Shown in pieces: positions 62,863-64,000 of a DNA stretch of 64,000 nucleotides; the stretch's first letter is position 1; each line of letters starts with the position of its first letter. A program made the translations under genes and the position numbers. The DNA is from Cordia subcordata (lineage: Eukaryota; Streptophyta; Magnoliopsida; Boraginales; Cordiaceae). Below the pieces are notes generated by a model. That model was not told the origin of the DNA. It worked only from the letters and a program-made list of their open reading frames with translations, and did no database searches. The stretch lies in the NCBI GenBank assembly GCA_028554755.1, contig JAPTOF010000010.1:818501-882500 (forward strand), given 5' to 3'.

Positions 62863-63420
62863 TATAGTCTTAATTGGTGCATGGGACTGATGATTCTAAA
62901 GGCACTTATTTAATGAATTGTTTTTCTTTACTAAAATCTTGCTCGCCAACACCTTAAAATGGTGTTTAAAGGAACTTTTATTTCGTATAGTTATTGATAT
63001 TCAGGTAAAATATTTTTTACCATGTTTGAACTAACTACAAAGACTATCAAAAGAGGAATCACAAAGCTCAAGATTAGAAAAAATTCACATATCTTCGCCG
63101 ATTGGATCAAGGACCATATTCAGTAGTCAAGGCTTATTATATCATGTGTTGAGGAATGTGGGAGGATGAACACATAATTAAAATTCAGTTTATCATATAT
63201 TTATAGAGAAGCAAATAAATAATTGACTCGCAAATTTTGGGTTACCCGCTTCCATTGCATACACTTGAAGAATATAGTCAAAAAGCTATTAGGGGAATAT
63301 ATTGGAAGGGTTTCTTCTTCTAAAAATCTTCTCTCAAACACACACACAAAAGGAAAAAGAAAAGGAAAAAATAAGTGACTTTTTACAATTCTCAAACGAA
63401 TTTCCTCATTTGGTGTATAA

Positions 63421-63538
63421 AGGGTGTTTGGCTTTACTTATTTTAAGTATTTATAAACACTTAAAAAAAAATACTACCTCATATATTTTTTATTATTTAA
63501 ATATCTATAAACACCAAATAAATAAATCCAAACACCCT
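63421..63538. mobile_element. 118-bp MITE with perfect 11-bp terminal inverted repeats
   Basis: agggtgtttgg at the left end and ccaaacaccct at the right end are exact inverted repeats, and the match continues imperfectly for about 20 more bases. It is a different subfamily from the other MITEs here. No target-site duplication was recognised. Confidence 0.65.
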
Positions 63539-64000
63539 CACAGTACCAACCCGATATTCTCTGCTTCTAATAAGCACGTGGCGTTGTGCGTTAGATTCCC
63601 AAATCTCACAAAGATAAACAGTGAAGACATGGCATTTTCATCATCATTGATTGGCTCTTTTACAATGCAATGATAAATCCGAATTTTAGTTATTGACATA
63701 TTAATTATTTTAGTATAATTGTATCCTCACTTCAATTGGGACTATTCTATCCTTTAAAATCTATTTGGCATAATTTTTAGACACTCAAAAGTATTTTATG
63801 TGATTTTAAAAATAAAAGTTAACTTGTTTGACAAATTTTTAGAAGTGCCTTTATAAAAGCTAAAGTTGGAATAAATTGAAAAACCAAAAGCTCTAAATTC
63901 AAACTTTTTGAAAATTTATTTTTTCATCATGTTAGAAATTATTTATTTTTTCTTTTTTTTGGAAAATACTCCTTCATTTTATTGAAATTCCAACATTGCC

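Larger units (their letters stand above)
61327..64000. other. AT-rich intergenic DNA with several MITEs
   Basis: Apart from the elements listed separately, I see no gene. A short frame at 63629-63673 starts MAFSSSLIGSF and stops after 14 codons; see findings. Confidence 0.5.

Noticed and set aside
1..64000. CRISPR arrays, bacterial operons, organelle insertions, viral genes
   Set aside because: No regular spacer repeats, no plastid or mitochondrial genes and no viral polymerase, capsid or movement protein motifs were seen.

Overview
The window is nuclear DNA of a flowering plant, almost certainly a eudicot and perhaps an asterid. Genes carry short GT-AG introns, intergenic DNA is AT-rich, MITEs and microsatellites are common, and every recognisable protein has a plant orthologue. 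The species cannot be fixed from the sequence.

Layout. (1) About 1-11.7 kb, plus strand: a tandem array of four intronless GRAS-domain genes in the order type 1 (pseudogene, cut by the window edge), type 2 (one in-frame TAG), type 1 (intact, 534 aa), type 2 (pseudogene). The arrangement is an old duplication of a two-gene unit of about 6.4-6.5 kb. A probable 2.76-kb insertion sits in the 3' flank of the last copy. (2) About 16-30 kb: a complete TENA_E (thiamin salvage) gene followed by a 4.74-kb unit repeated in tandem. Each unit holds TENA_E without exon 1, a reverse-strand bZIP copy and a 1-kb piece of GRAS 3' end. Two bZIP copies are dead. The third (29.3-29.7 kb) is intact and has the conserved sucrose-control uORF in its leader. 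(3) About 30-34.7 kb: gene-free AT-rich DNA with (AT)n repeats. (4) About 34.7-60.6 kb, all minus strand: RPB9 (RNA polymerase II subunit), a TMEM208-like ER membrane protein, OEP16-2 (plastid outer-envelope pore) and PP4R3/SMEK (24 coding exons, 876 aa, including one GC-AG intron). These are single-copy-type housekeeping genes. (5) About 60.6-64 kb: PP4R3 promoter, a tRNA-derived SINE with a perfect 14-bp target-site duplication, and several short MITE-like elements.

How the parts relate. No operon or single pathway joins these genes. The main story is structural. A duplication joined the bZIP leader to the inside of a GRAS gene through a 3-bp microhomology, exactly at the stop codon of the sucrose-control uORF. 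A deletion inside a MITE removed TENA_E exon 1. A later, nearly error-free second duplication followed. Only one GRAS, one TENA_E and one bZIP copy look fully functional. Exon coordinates were derived by hand from splice consensus and reading-frame closure and may be off by a base in places.
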